Part shown: piece by piece, positions 1-10,913 of the stretch
How positions within the stretch are numbered: the first letter of the stretch is position 1
How the letters are laid out: every line of letters starts with the position of its first letter
NCBI RefSeq assembly: GCF_026230105.1
Contig: NC_079485.1
Location: forward strand, 13,648,872-13,712,871
Direction: 5' to 3'
DNA length: 64,000 bases
DNA from: Diorhabda sublineata
Taxonomy: Eukaryota > Arthropoda > Insecta > Coleoptera > Chrysomelidae
Program-made: the position numbers and the translations under genes
The notes under the pieces: model-generated
Seen by the model: only the letters and a program-made list of their open reading frames with translations
Told to the model about the DNA's origin: nothing
The model's database searches: none

Positions 1-270
1 AGTGAAAGCATCCTTTCTGATTATCTCGTCATCAATGTTGTCATTCAGGCGTCAGTCGGCGTTGTGCTACGTAAACATGTCTGCCATTATTGATGCTCTC
101 GCCAAGAGTGATTCTACAGGCTTAAGATCATAGTGCCGCAGAAATCTATTGTAGAATGAGTTATGTGTATGGTAAAAACTTCATGAGTGATGGTATCGAA
201 AGATCTGTCGTTTTAGATGACTTGGTTCAACGAGTTGACAGAATGGTTGAAGAAAAACCGCAGACTTTGT
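1..270. other. unassigned AT-rich sequence
   Basis: No reading frame, repeat or RNA fold was recognised in this stretch. It leads directly into a short mariner-like fragment. Confidence 0.4.
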
Positions 271-284
271 TTTGTACTATATTG

Positions 285-405
285 CTACTGAATATCATTC
301 ATAAAATATCTCCAAAAGGAAGGAACAATCGATAGCGAATACTACATAGAGTTTGAATGGAAAAATCAATGCAAAACACCTTATATGTCGAAGAAAAAAC
401 AGTGA
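285..405 (+). pseudogene. mariner transposase fragment
   Basis: A short piece of mariner transposase coding sequence. Read with frame changes it resembles the mariner stretch that runs from the FIDYLEKGKTINSEYY region to the lysine-rich segment before the second catalytic Asp: here roughly YLQKEGTIDSEYYIEFEWKN followed by SKKK. The same segment occurs at about 2340-2465, so the two belong to the same family. The fragment has lost all catalytic residues and both ends. It is too short to place in a subfamily. Confidence 0.6.
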
Positions 406-419
406 AGTCATGTTCAATT

Positions 420-1110
420 ATAAACATTTGTTTTTATTAGTCCATCTCAAAACTTAAGCGGCAACCCTCGTAGGTTTATCATTATCACTGAAGTAGCAGC
501 CGTCTCACTCATGATGATGATTTGATTTTGAAATTGGTAGAGTGTGAGTCCAATAAGAAATTGATAAAAATACCCGATGGGAGGGGTGGGTATTGATTGT
601 GGCATTATGGAGATCCAATGTGAAGATCATGGAGGTGGTATTCGGTACCTGATTGCAAAGGTATAGTTCTCTTATGTCTCAGTGATTGGTAAAAAATATT
701 TAGCAGTTATCTGATTGCCTATGAAGACAAAAAACTTATTTTCATCAATTTGAATTTGCACTATTCGCAATTTTGGTCAAACAGCTGATGATTACTCATA
801 CATTAATAGGAAGTATTGGGTTAATTGGACAATAGGTGGTGCTGCATATAATTGGAAATAATTGGGATATGTTGTACCACAGTATCCTATTTTAGGATCT
901 TATGATGTTAAGTTTGATTTCTATCGATTGGAGGATATAAATTCGATAAATCGTAGATTATGTCATGTGATGGAATACTTCCATCGTTTCTACTTCATGC
1001 TGAATTATCCCTTTGAAATTGAATCAATTATCTTCGCCACTGACTCTTATAAAAAGCTTGTAGCATTAGATAACTTCGTGCGTGACAAAACTATTTAGCT
1101 TTTTATTTAT
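420..1110 (+). other. unrecognised degraded reading frame
   Basis: One frame stays fairly open from an ATG at 577 to a stop at about 1098, with a few internal stops at about 664-860. The last 78 codons (from about 862) are uninterrupted and protein-like, with an aromatic and acidic composition (for example RLCHVMEYFHRFYF and DSYKKLVALDNF). I do not recognise the family. It could be the tail of a decayed host gene or of an unfamiliar mobile element, or simply a chance open frame. No start signal, splice site or TIR was assigned. Confidence 0.3.
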
Positions 1111-1680
1111 TCTATTCATTTGTACATAAATATACATATTCTATGAATTTATTAGATTGACTCCCATTCGCTCGTTAACCATAATAAATTGCTCAAAAAC
1201 CGACCACGATACTCCGCGTTATTGATAAAACACGATAAAACACGTTCCAGTATCCATTGTCAATGACAGAAAAAGTTTCGTGGAACGCATTAAAGCTGAT
1301 TTATATTTGAACATTTTCTTGTCATTTATAATGAATAATTGTTGAATGCTCATAACTTTATAAAACTATGTTTTCCATGCCGAATATTATTACGATTATA
1401 CCATCGAATGATAATTATAGAAACTAATCAACAAAGTGTTCTAATTTGTATTAGGAGCTAAGTTAGGCCCGTCATTATCTAGAGGATTACTATTTATATT
1501 TTCCTTTTAATGTACCGAAAAATTTATGGTCCCATTTACCTTAATTGTAAATTTTCGAAGCACTTTTTCATTTCAATACAGATGGAACAAATACCATGTA
1601 ACAACGACAAAACTCATTAATTTTAAGCTAGAAAAGATTTTTCAGCCTAGCTGGAATTTCTAGTACCGTTGGCGATATTC
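1111..1680. other. unassigned AT-rich sequence
   Basis: Nothing recognised on either strand; only short chance frames. Confidence 0.4.
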
Positions 1681-1682
1681 AT

Positions 1683-1830
1683 ACTGAACATACTGTTTAC
1701 ACTACTACAACACTTAAATTACACTGTTAGACGCGCGTTTCGCTAACCCAGTTATCGTCTTCAGAGACTGAAGGTAAACCAGTCTCTGATTATCTTCAGT
1801 ATCATCAGTATAGCAGACGACGTGGAATAA
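1683..1830. repeat. dispersed repeat with GTTTCG...TCTTCAGAG core
   Basis: This segment contains TACTGAACATACTGTTTAC, a run of ACTAC/ACAACAC words, then GCGCGTTTCGCTAACC and TCGTCTTCAGAG. A related beginning (TACTGAATATACTGTTTAC, then CACCACTACAC) occurs at 28811-28860. A related second half (ACACGTTTCGATAAC ... TTCTTCAGAG) occurs at about 60870-60910. The three together look like copies of one short dispersed repeat. Type (SINE or MITE) and ends are not resolved. Confidence 0.45.
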
Positions 1831-1904
1831 TATCTTTCACATTTTGAACTCAACTGTTTTGGGCAGAGTCTCTATCATTTTATCGATTATCAAATATGAA
1901 GGGA

Positions 1905-2760
1905 TTTAGTTTGTTGAATTTAAACGTGGTCGTACAGACACCGATGATGGTGAATGTTTTGGTCGTCCAATATAGGCAAAAAACATCAAAGAAAAATTGG
2001 TTACATCTAATCGTAAATTGAGATAGTTGAAGCCGCAAAAATATCAGAAGGCAGTATGTTTACAATTATGCTAGACCATTTGACCATGAATGGTTGTCGT
2101 TCACTCAGTCACAGTCGATCAAACCCAACAACGTGTTGATGATTCAGAACAATGTTTGGTCATGTTTAGACTCGATAAATCAGATTTTTTGCGTCGACCA
2201 TGAATGAAACATGGATCCATCATTTCACTCCTTAATCAAAAAGATCATCATCTGAGTTGACTGCAGTCGGCGAACGAGGTATAAATACACAACAGTCAGC
2301 TGGAAAGGTTATGACTGCAGTTTTTTGGGATGCGTATGTAATACATTCATTGACTATCTCCAAAAATAAGGGACAATCGATAGCGAATACACGAATACTA
2401 CATAGAGTTGCTAGATAGTTTAAATGGAAAAATCAAGAAAAACCGGTCTCATATATCAAAGAAAAAAACCACTGTTTCACTAAGACAATACACCGATTGA
2501 AAAGTCGATTGCAATGATGGTAAAATTACACTTTCAATCACTCCCTCATCCACCGTATTATCCAGATTTGACCCCCAGTGACTACTGATCTCAAAAAATG
2601 CTCGGCTGTTAGAAATTCAGGTCTAAGGAAGAAGCAATTGCCTAAACTGAAGCGTATTTTGAAGCAAAAGACAAATCCTTCTTCAAACACGGAGTCGAGA
2701 AGTTACAGAGGGATACTGATAAATAAAGTCGATTTTCGAAAAAAAAGGTGGTCAAACTAA
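1905..2760 (+). pseudogene. mariner transposase pseudogene (family D)
   Basis: Nearly the whole transposase can be followed with frameshifts and stops. The N-terminal part shows the FKRGRTDTDDGE motif and a GRPI box (about 1918-1970). The middle shows a VDQTQQRVDDSEQCL-like segment and WIHHF-type residues around the first catalytic Asp (about 2100-2230). Then come FFGMRM (from VFWDAHG), the linker and a KKK block. The C-terminus at about 2560-2720 reads EAYFEAKDKSFFKHGVEKL in one frame. The element would cut and paste itself at TA sites if intact. This copy is dead: several frames are needed and stops interrupt it. The fragment near 285-405 is from the same family. The subfamily looks closer to the mauritiana/cecropia type than to family A, by inference. 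Confidence 0.85.
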
Positions 2761-3590
2761 TTATTGAGTGATGTGTTATATCTACTGAATTCGGATAAAC
2801 TAGATTTGAAAGTTTCAAGCTTCCTTCTTTTTCCCAGCTTTAGACTGGTATCTAGCTGTCGGTATTTGTATCGGCCTAATTTGCGTTCAAAAGTCTTATA
2901 GCTGAGCTACATGCAACCAGGTAATTCATTAACGTAAATATTTTTAATTCCCTTAATTAAGTAAGTTTTGGCGGCTGCATAATTAGAAAGCCATTGTTTG
3001 ATGTAATTGTGAAAACCTATCCATTTCAACAATTATTTCATTAACTCTGAGGGTTTATTGTTGAATTAATAGTCGGATGTTTTGCTATTAGTGTACAATA
3101 TATTTGCGTCTATATATCTGTTGATATCATATACAGAGTGAAATTTTCCTATGGTTTCAAATATTTTCATCAATACAATCATTTATCTAATTTCTGTTAC
3201 TTATTTTGGACTAACAGTGTAATTCCAGGGGAAAAGGCCAATAGAAAAAAGCTCTAGTATTAATAGATAGATGGCACTACTTTCAATCTAGTTCGTTTTG
3301 TTTTAACACGTTGCACTGGTGAAATATGTAATTTAACTTTGTTTTTTAATCAAACGTTTAATTTAAAATGAAAAATTAACATATTAAGTGATCAGAAAAA
3401 TATTTTGATAGTTTTATCTGCTTGTGTCCTTTCTTTATGAGGTGAAAGATTTGCCTGGTGTTCTAACCTCAAATTTACGAACAAATTTAAAAAATTGCTG
3501 TAATCACTTAATATTTTCATCTTACTGGTACAATCGAGAGTGATGGCAACAGTGTTCATGTACCATAAAATGAAATCAATACAAACAGAA
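2761..3590. other. unassigned AT-rich sequence
   Basis: No recognised product. A 92-codon minus frame at 3392-3670 overlaps the start of the pogo-like pseudogene on the opposite strand and has no family features, so it is treated as chance. Confidence 0.4.
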
Positions 3591-3619
3591 GGCTGTTGGT
3601 AGTTCAGGTGCCTGGAGTG

Positions 3620-4400
3620 AAGAATGACATGAAAGAAATGAGGGGATGCTGGCTTATGGGGCCTCTTCAATCTACAATATTACACGAAAAACACTAGAAA
3701 GAAGATTAAAACTAAACAATTACATGAAGGGACCTAAGGGATCATCATCAACCTTTGGTTAGGTTAGGTTAGGTTAGGTCAACCTTTGGTTGATGATGAT
3801 GGAAAAATAAATTGAGCAAGCATTTAGAAGACATGCAGTCACGAGGTTTTCCTTTAACTATCAATGATTAGAGAACAGTTGCATTCAAGTATGATGAGCA
3901 ATAAAAATTGACTAAAGATTCATTATGACATCAGATAAGGCGCGCTATGATTGGTTTCAAATATTTTCAAAAAGAAATTCCATATTTCATTGAGGAAATC
4001 AGAAGTTATAAGATTATATACTAGAAGTCAAGGTATAAATGAAGCATGAGTAAGCTCCTATTTTGAAATGCTTGAGAAGAGTCTAACAATGACTTAATAA
4101 ATAAACCTGGCCATATTTAAAAACATAAAAGAGTCCGGATTGCGATCCAATAATTGACTAAGTCATGATTTGGCTGAAATGGTTCCAAAACTATGTCAAC
4201 CTCTACAGAAAAAACTGAAACAATGAAGGTAATTTCATGTATCTCACGTGCATGATTGAGGTACAAAGTAACAAACCTTAGTTTGAAGTTGGACTGCCTC
4301 CAGGATCCGATATGTTTCTGGAATAGATGAAATCCCATTCTTTGTGCAGAAAATTGTACCGAGCTTGAGGAAAAATAGTTAAAATATCTTAAGGGCAAAG
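3620..4400 (+). pseudogene. pogo/Tigger-type (jerky-like DDE_1) transposase pseudogene
   Basis: Read across frameshifts, the order of segments matches transposases of the pogo/Tigger group related to CENP-B and jerky. The N-terminal HTH end reads YNITRKTLERRLK (about 3676-3714) then GPKGSSSTFG. The second HTH reads MQSRGFPLTIND (about 3834-3870), YDWFQIFSKRN (about 3940-3975) and SYFEMLEKSLTM (about 4055-4095). The DDE core start reads ESGLRSNN...LSHDLAE (about 4130-4170), then TSTEKTETMKVISCIS and GLPPGSDMFLE (about 4295-4325). Stops and shifts make it non-functional. The C-terminal half and TIRs were not found. A telomere-like repeat is inserted at 3748-3790 within the HTH region. Confidence 0.8.
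3748..3790 (+). repeat. interstitial telomeric (TTAGG)n flanked by 12-bp direct repeats
   Basis: The 12-mer TCAACCTTTGGT occurs at 3748-3759 and again, identically, at 3779-3790. Between them lies TAGGTTAGGTTAGGTTAGG (19 bases), about four units of TTAGG, the arthropod telomere repeat. The surrounding sequence is the pogo-like transposase pseudogene, so the tract is an insertion into it. The duplicated flank looks like a target-site duplication or a staggered-break repair product. Confidence 0.8.
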
Positions 4401-5245
4401 GGAATCGCAAAATAAGTACTGGTGATAAAGTTATAAATGAAGTTGGTAGAGTCCTAAATTTACTAAGGCCAACTTCCCCCGGAATCACTCTTATTCTATT
4501 TCCACTGAAAGTAGAGAAAAGTATGATACGGAAAGGTTTCCGTGGTCAGGATTATGAAAAAAAAAAAATTCAAGGATTGAACCGCGTTGCAGTTTTGACA
4601 ATTCTCAACGTTTCGATTCCCACTTATCAACAGAGGGATGGGAGTAGGGTGATTATTCGTTTATTTAGAAAAAGTGATCTCAATCTGCCTATTCCATTCT
4701 ACAAATCCACGGTTTTTTTTTGTTTAATTCCAATTCAATATGTCCACTCCTTGGAATTTAACCGAAATGGAAAGCATTACCAGCTCAAGACAGTGTTCTT
4801 AATGCTACAGTCTCTAAAGACTTGGGGTATAGGTTGGTGCAGTGGTAGAGTGTTCAGTATGGATATTAGAGACAGAGAAAAATGCTCTATTGTGAAAAAA
4901 CTGAAAAAACAAACATAAGAATAACTAGAAGGCACTTTCCAGTGAATATGGCCTCAAATTATTGTGAAATGCGGGAAAAGATGACATCGAATGGAGTCAT
5001 AATTTTTTATCTTAAAAGAAGTCCCTGCAATGAGTCGTGCTATATAGTCGAGTAAATATCTAACAGGTCTCTTTTATAGTTTGAAGATTCGCTCAAATTG
5101 AGTCACACGTACCCAAAAGGGAAGGGCATATCAGAGATGCGACTGTTAAAGGGATGGATAAGTTCAGTTTTTTGGAAACTGATCTCAGCTCAAAAGAAAA
5201 GGCTCTTAATTTTTTAGATAGAGCAGCAATATGTATCTACTATTT
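4400..5245. other. unassigned; possible 3' remainder of the pogo-like copy
   Basis: Contains a 131-codon open frame at 4523-4918 (plus) and a 123-codon frame at 4117-4488 (minus). Neither has recognisable domains; the minus frame runs opposite the pogo-like pseudogene. The tail of that pseudogene may extend here but could not be aligned by eye. Confidence 0.35.
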
Positions 5246-5249
5246 CAAG

Positions 5250-5595
5250 GAATTGTCCACAACAAGCTCTAAGAGTTTTACAAAGGTTTGCTTCCAGAGA
5301 AACTAGTATCGTCTGCAAATATTTTATCACTGATGTCTAGATATGCGATGTCGTTTGTAAATAAAATAGGGCTTAGTACTGAGCCTTGAGGCACTTCACA
5401 TTCTATTGGCTTGCAAAAATACATCGTTTTATCAACCTTTACAAGCTAATGTATGTTGGTAAGGTATGATTTGAACCATGCGAGATGTGTTTCCCTGAAG
5501 TCGTAGTACTGCAATTCATTAATTAAAGTATTATGATTAACACAATCAAAAGCCTTAGAGAAATCACAAAAGTTATTGCAGTGAAGTGAATTAAA
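5250..5595 (-). pseudogene. non-LTR retrotransposon RT fragment
   Basis: The minus strand encodes the palm of a non-LTR reverse transcriptase. Motifs in order are CDFSKAFDCVNH (about 5540-5575), LQYYDFRETHLAWF with KSYLTN, CKPIECEVPQGSVLSPILF (about 5380-5430) and the catalytic FADDT (about 5303-5318). The CR1/Jockey-like pattern matches the fragments at 17455-17815 and 51576-51745, which are copies of the same family. The endonuclease, the N-terminal RT and everything after FADDT are absent. One frameshift lies near the QGSV box. Confidence 0.85.
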
Positions 5596-5599
5596 ACTA

Positions 5600-7285
5600 T
5601 GGATAAGTAGTTTTGAATGGTATTGCAGGTTGAGGATTCAAAATAAAACTGTCCATGAGTTTTTTAATTTACATAAGATGAAGTATACCTCTTTATGAGG
5701 TGGATAAAAAATAATGTTCTTAAAGCCGCTATACCCATACAGTAACGAGAAAAAAAACAAATTTTCCAACATTTATAAACATTTTAGGCTACGAAACAAA
5801 ATCACGATGTGGCAGAGGTAAATTTCCCAGGGGCCTTGTAGACATGGAAAACTATATGTGAGAGTGGAAAATGGACTTCTCAAACTAGAAACAATCGTAT
5901 ACAGCCGACGCTCTTCCGTTTCCGCTTAATTATTTATTTTCTAGAGGAACTTTTACCCCTTCCAATTTCATTGTTCGGTCTAGTCTCGTATCGAATCGTT
6001 ATTGAAATAGTTGGTTCATTTCTTCTTGATTAAGTTTCTGATTAGAAGTTTTCTAGTATCATTCACCGCAACTAGAATCTCGAAACTTTTTTACTTTTGG
6101 TTTTATTTCGTTTAAACATAACGTTGATAGAAATTTAAATGTATGTCTATAAGTTCCTCGCTATTTGTAGGAAAAGATTGAATCAATTTTCCGTCAAGCA
6201 TATTGTAACTACTCCCCGTCAAAATCTAATATATTTTTTCCAATAAAATTCGAAGTCTGTTACCAAACTTTCATGAAACATGTAGCTGCAGCTGTTGGAG
6301 AGATTTCCTTTTCGGTAATTAAATTTTCATTGCATGTAATGTACCTAACTACGGTGCGTATATTAATTCTCATATCCCTCCTTATTATAGACAAAGATCA
6401 AAAATCTTTGAACCGTTAATTGTTAATTATTTTAATTGAGGTGTTTTATTCTTTTCAACCCTATACTGGATTTTCTAAATAGTAAGAGGGGTCGTGCGAT
6501 AATTGGAAAGGATTTGAGAAGCAGCAAAAAATAATATATTACAAAGTAACCTTGATCTATTACAGGAGATGCTAGAAATGTTCTCCATTTACATTCTGGC
6601 AAAAGTACATCATTCATTCAATTAAGCAAGTTTCGTCAAATAGGTCACATACTTTGGATTTAAGATAAACCAATAGGTAAAAATATAGAGGAGTAGGATC
6701 TGGTGATATTGGTGGCTATTTATTCAACCCCCGACGCCCAATACATCTGTTTATATATAAATTATGAAAAATATTTACTCATAATGGGATGAAGCTCCAT
6801 TCTGATTAAATATAACATCCTGAGTAAATTCGCTTAGACTGTTTCCTACCACTTCATTAATTACAGAGATTATTTGTGTCTGTAACCAATTAAATTTCCG
6901 TTGATGAAGAAAAGGCATATCATATGATCCTTCAGTATACCTGCCCAAATATTTGATGTATAAATTGAGTATGACACTTTCTTCACAACTTTGTAGGTCC
7001 TCCATTTCTTTAGGACATTATAAAATTGTCATATTAGTGGGATAGATACTTTTAGGCATGTGATCAACTCCCTTATTTCAATCGAGAAATTCTGATCATC
7101 ATTTTTTTTACTAATCCAATCTTTTACCTTTGACAGGCGGCCTACATATGGGGCTTATATTTGGTTAAGGTACTCAAGAATTCCCCTGAATATTAATCTG
7201 CACGTCAAAGTAATTCCCGAAATCCCCACTTTGGCTTACCTAATGTTCAATGCATATAAAGGTATTGATAGAAGCCTTGGATGAA
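5600..7285. other. unassigned sequence
   Basis: About 1.7 kb with only short frames (61 codons at 6432-6617 minus, 76 codons at 6775-7005 minus). Neither shows a recognised motif. No TIRs or tandem repeats were noticed. Confidence 0.4.
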
Positions 7286-7289
7286 AACA

Positions 7290-8275
7290 CATGGATGCTT
7301 CCAGTAGTACTTGGTCTGACCTAGAGATGGCGGTAGTTGCTTGAAAAATACCACTGAACTAGAAAGTATATAATGTATACTGCAAGATAGAAGACGCCAC
7401 GTGGTTTAATATTTGGTTGGCAGCCATCAATAACGAATTTGTAAATATGGAAAAAATTGGTTATCGTTATGTGATACAATATTTTCATATGGAAGGCCTT
7501 TGCCCAACGAATATGAAGGCTGAAGACTAGATTCTACTCTGGGTGAGACTGCTCCTTCGTTATCAACAGTATAATATTGAGTAACAGAGTTCAAACGAGA
7601 CCTTACGACCTACGAAGACCAGCATCACGGTGATCGACCAAATGAGGTGACGACTTCAGAAATTTTGAAGAAAATTCACTGGATGATGATCGACTGAAAG
7701 TGCGCAAGCTAGCAGACATACCAGGCATCTCAAAAGTGCAGTACATCGTATAGTAAATGAGAATTTGGATATTAGAAAGTTGTGCTCAAGATAGATACCG
7801 CGTTTGTTCAAAATGGAACAAAAAAAGCATTGTGAAGATGTTTGCATCGAGTGTCTGGCAATGTTTCACAAAAAAGATACCGATTTATAACTAAGGAAGG
7901 AAAGTGGATCTATCACTTCACATCCGAAATAAAAGAACAATCAAAACAATACATTGAAAAGGAAGAATCGGCTCCAAGGTACGCAAAGATCGTTCCATCT
8001 GCAGACAAGGTCATGGCCCTGGTTTTTGGGATGCGCTTGGGATAATTTTCATTGAATAATTTAAAAAAGAAAAAACTATCAACTCATTGTAGCGGAAAGA
8101 TTGAGTAAAAACAGTCGCATTTGGCCAAGATGACAATACACCAGCTCACATATCCGTTTATTTGCTACTTCATGCACTCTTTATGCTAGATTTGGCCACG
8201 TCGGAATATTTTCTGTTCCCAGAAAGATTTTCCAATAATGAAAAGATTATGTGGGCAGTTCGTATTTTTAGTAGT
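7290..8275 (+). mobile_element. mariner (family A), longest copy, defective
   Basis: This is the longest copy of the most abundant mariner family in the window. The 5' TIR region reads GGATGCTTCCAGTAGTAC at about 7292, followed by TGACCTAGAGATGGCGGTAG, also seen at 16340 and 43590. The transposase starts at about 7448 with MEKIGYRYVIQYF...GLCPTNMKAE. A GRPNEV-type box follows at about 7632, then SGNVSQK and the charged linker (7842-8045), FGMRLG (from VFWDARG) and a decayed DNAPAHTSV-type second catalytic box near 8135. Frameshifts, stops and loss of the 3' end make it non-functional. Related copies lie at 16310, 22119, 39445, 43570, 47378 (minus) and 59030. Confidence 0.85.
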
Positions 8276-8279
8276 AATC

Positions 8280-9600
8280 AGCGTAGGAAATAAACTCAGT
8301 AGATAATAATTGTGATTCTCTTTGCAACAATTTGAATTTAATCGATGATTTTAAGTCATTTCAATATCATATATCAATCTTCTCGCTTTGAAATAAAGTT
8401 TGGAGTACCAAATCAAAATTTTTCGATTGTCGCCCAAAATAATAGAAATGAAAATACAAACGAATTGTTTATATACAAATTATCTTATACTAGGAATTTT
8501 TCTATATATTCCCACGAAAAACACGAACTAAGTAGTATAAGGTCAATTTATAAGTTTCCATGTTCGCGCTCACGTGGGTGCTCTCGATCGCGTTCAACAG
8601 ATTATAAATGCTCGCGCTCGCGTTCCAATGCCTATGTAACGTGAAGTCGAACGTAATGCCAACGTCCACGATGATGTTGAGCAAGCCCAAACTCCGATGA
8701 GGGTAAAGATCTAAAGAGACGATATAATGATCATATAACGACAGGTCATTTTTACAGGGATACCCATTAAAGGGTGAAAAGGGAGATGACAGAGATAGGA
8801 AATACTTCATAATTTGTATGGTTTATCAGTTTTTGTTTTGAATAAGATATTTCACGATTTGTTTTTCTCAATATATTTTGATCAATTCTCCTGATTTTTC
8901 GACTTCATTCTAAAGCTTTAGAGTTCATTTTATATCCAATTCACAAACACATATATATTAGAATCAATTTCGGAACAAATGGTTTATATTAGTATACAGT
9001 TTGAGGAATATATTTATAAAACTTTAAATTGAGTGTTGACGTGAGTCCATATTATACATAGCAAATATACAATGTTTTATGGAGCGATATGAGGAGAATA
9101 AGTACAAGGGTATTTCTTGGAAATATTCAGAAACTTTTGCAATATTGCACGAAAAGTTTTTGTGAAAAGCAGACTTTTATTAATTTTGATTCAGGAACTT
9201 GTATTTATTACGCAGTAAAAAATGCATTTTAACAAATATTAGAGGTTAATCCATGAAAAAAAAATAATCGCAAAATAGAGAAAATATGCCAAATACAGGA
9301 TAGTACTGGAAAATTGGATCAAGGTTTGAGTTTATAAACAATTTAAAATTCGTCTAAAAATTATACTAACTAACCGGAATCTGTGGCAATTCATTGCACG
9401 ACATTTCATCCTCAGCACTACACACAAAATTAGCCTGATCATTTTTAAGAATCTAAGTCAATGCTACGAGATGTTTTCAGATTGTTAGTTTCTTCAATAT
9501 AGTGCTTCAGTAATCAACTCTATCTACTTCCAGATCTGCTGAAATGAATAATCAATCACTTATTGCGTAGCAGGATATTCGCACTTACTGCAGTCTCAAA
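8280..9600. other. unassigned sequence with a CpG-rich patch
   Basis: Mostly AT-rich with no recognised gene. At about 8560-8625 the sequence becomes unusually CpG-rich, with repeated GCTCGCG/GATCGCGTTC words encoding a short Cys-Ser-Arg run in one frame. It may be the end of an unrecognised repeat. Confidence 0.35.
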
Positions 9601-9603
9601 ATA

Positions 9604-10409
9604 CGAGGTCTGGCTATTAAATAACGAGGCTGCTCGCCTAGAGGGCGCCCTAGACGGGTGGAGTAAAAACCGATTAATGCAATATCTGGTCTATGCACCT
9701 CCCAAAATACGTTTCCGTCACTATTATAGTATTTGTGCAGTTGCGGTTTGAAGTTAACGTGTTTTTTTTTCGTTTCCAAAAACAGGAGCGACGTATAAAT
9801 CTCAAATTTCTCGTTAAATTGAGAAAAACTTTGACTGAGTGCTATAAATTGTTGCAAGAGGTCTATGAGGACAATTCTCTATCTCGTGCATGTGTTTTTG
9901 AGTGGTGTAAGCGCTTTAGTGATGGCCGAGAGAGCACTGAAGATGGGCAGCTCTCAGATCGCCAAGTGACTGTTTCAACTCCAGAAACAGTAACCAAAAT
10001 CAACATAATTGTATGAGCAGATTGCCGAGGCTGTGAACGCCGATAAAGAAAAGGTCAGAAAAATTTTACACGAGGAATTACAGATGTGCGAAGTTGGTGG
10101 CTGACCCCTGACTAAAAGCTGTTGCGTCAACGGGTCTGCTCAAATTTCCTTGAAAGGTTAGAGAAAGGTCTGCTTTGAAAGGGACTCAATTTGAGTCGAT
10201 GGAAGTGGTAAAGCAAAAAATTACAGAGGTCTTAAAGGTAATAACCAAAGAAGACTTCCAGCACTGCTTCGATCAATGGAAAAAACGTATGGAAATGTGT
10301 GTGGCGAGGGGAGGGTAGTATATTGAAAAGGAGCATTCGAATGTGGAATAATTTTTTTAATAAACCCCCTTTTTCGTAACCAATCTCGTTATTCAATAGC
10401 CAAACCTCG
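9604..10409 (+). mobile_element. mariner (family B), internally deleted, both TIRs present
   Basis: The left TIR CGAGGTCTGGCTATTAAATA (9604) pairs with the right TIR ending CTATTGAATAACGAG in reverse complement (10384-10409). TA lies to the left; the right flank is TT, so that duplication has decayed. An open frame (9693-10016) encodes the N-terminal DNA-binding half: INLKFLVKLRKTLTECYKLL, FEWCKRFSDGRESTEDGQLS and VTVSTPETVTKIN. After KLLRQRVCSNFLERLEK the coding sequence jumps, near 10170, straight to the C-terminal end (KQKITEVLKVITKEDFQHCF, then DQWKKRMEMCVARGG). The whole catalytic core is deleted. The protein could at most bind TIRs. The copy at 38102-38583 has the same junction. Confidence 0.9.
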
Positions 10410-10913
10410 TTCATCAGTATTGAAGTGATATGAAGATCTGGCTTCAAGTTTTTCAATGCTGCAAACGATCGTCCTGAGGTTTTGATAGTCATAAACAGTC
10501 GTGGATTGAATTGTAGATATAACACAAACAAACCTAGAAAAACAGAATTTCCAATACACTTTTCTGACGATTCATGTATTATACGTTCGTATTGAAATAA
10601 AAACTCTCAAATACTGCGTGTGTACTTCAATATTAAGAGATCTACAATTAGATATCAAGTGGTAGTATGGCATACCAAAGAACGTTGGAGTAGCCCGAGG
10701 ACAGACTTGTCTATTGTGGAGATCAGTTCTTAAAGATATTTCAGGATATATGAAGGTATTTTAATTAGAGAACAGAGAGCTGCTTAAATACATCTTGCAG
10801 GGAATCTTTCCAAACTTTTAAGGAAAAATCCATTAACAACCAAGATATTGTAATTGGAGATTACACCAAATAAAGAAAAACTTTTCACAGGTAGTTTGGC
10901 TGCTATAACATTG
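10410..10913. other. unassigned AT-rich sequence
   Basis: Short spacer between mariner B and the 3' tail of the LINE; nothing recognised. Confidence 0.4.

Noticed and set aside
4117..4488. 123-codon minus-strand frame
   Set aside because: It lies opposite the pogo-like transposase pseudogene and has no domain features; treated as a shadow.
4820..4860. tRNA-like word GGTGCAGTGGTAGAGTG
   Set aside because: It resembles a D-arm/A box only; no anticodon arm, T arm or acceptor stem could be drawn around it.
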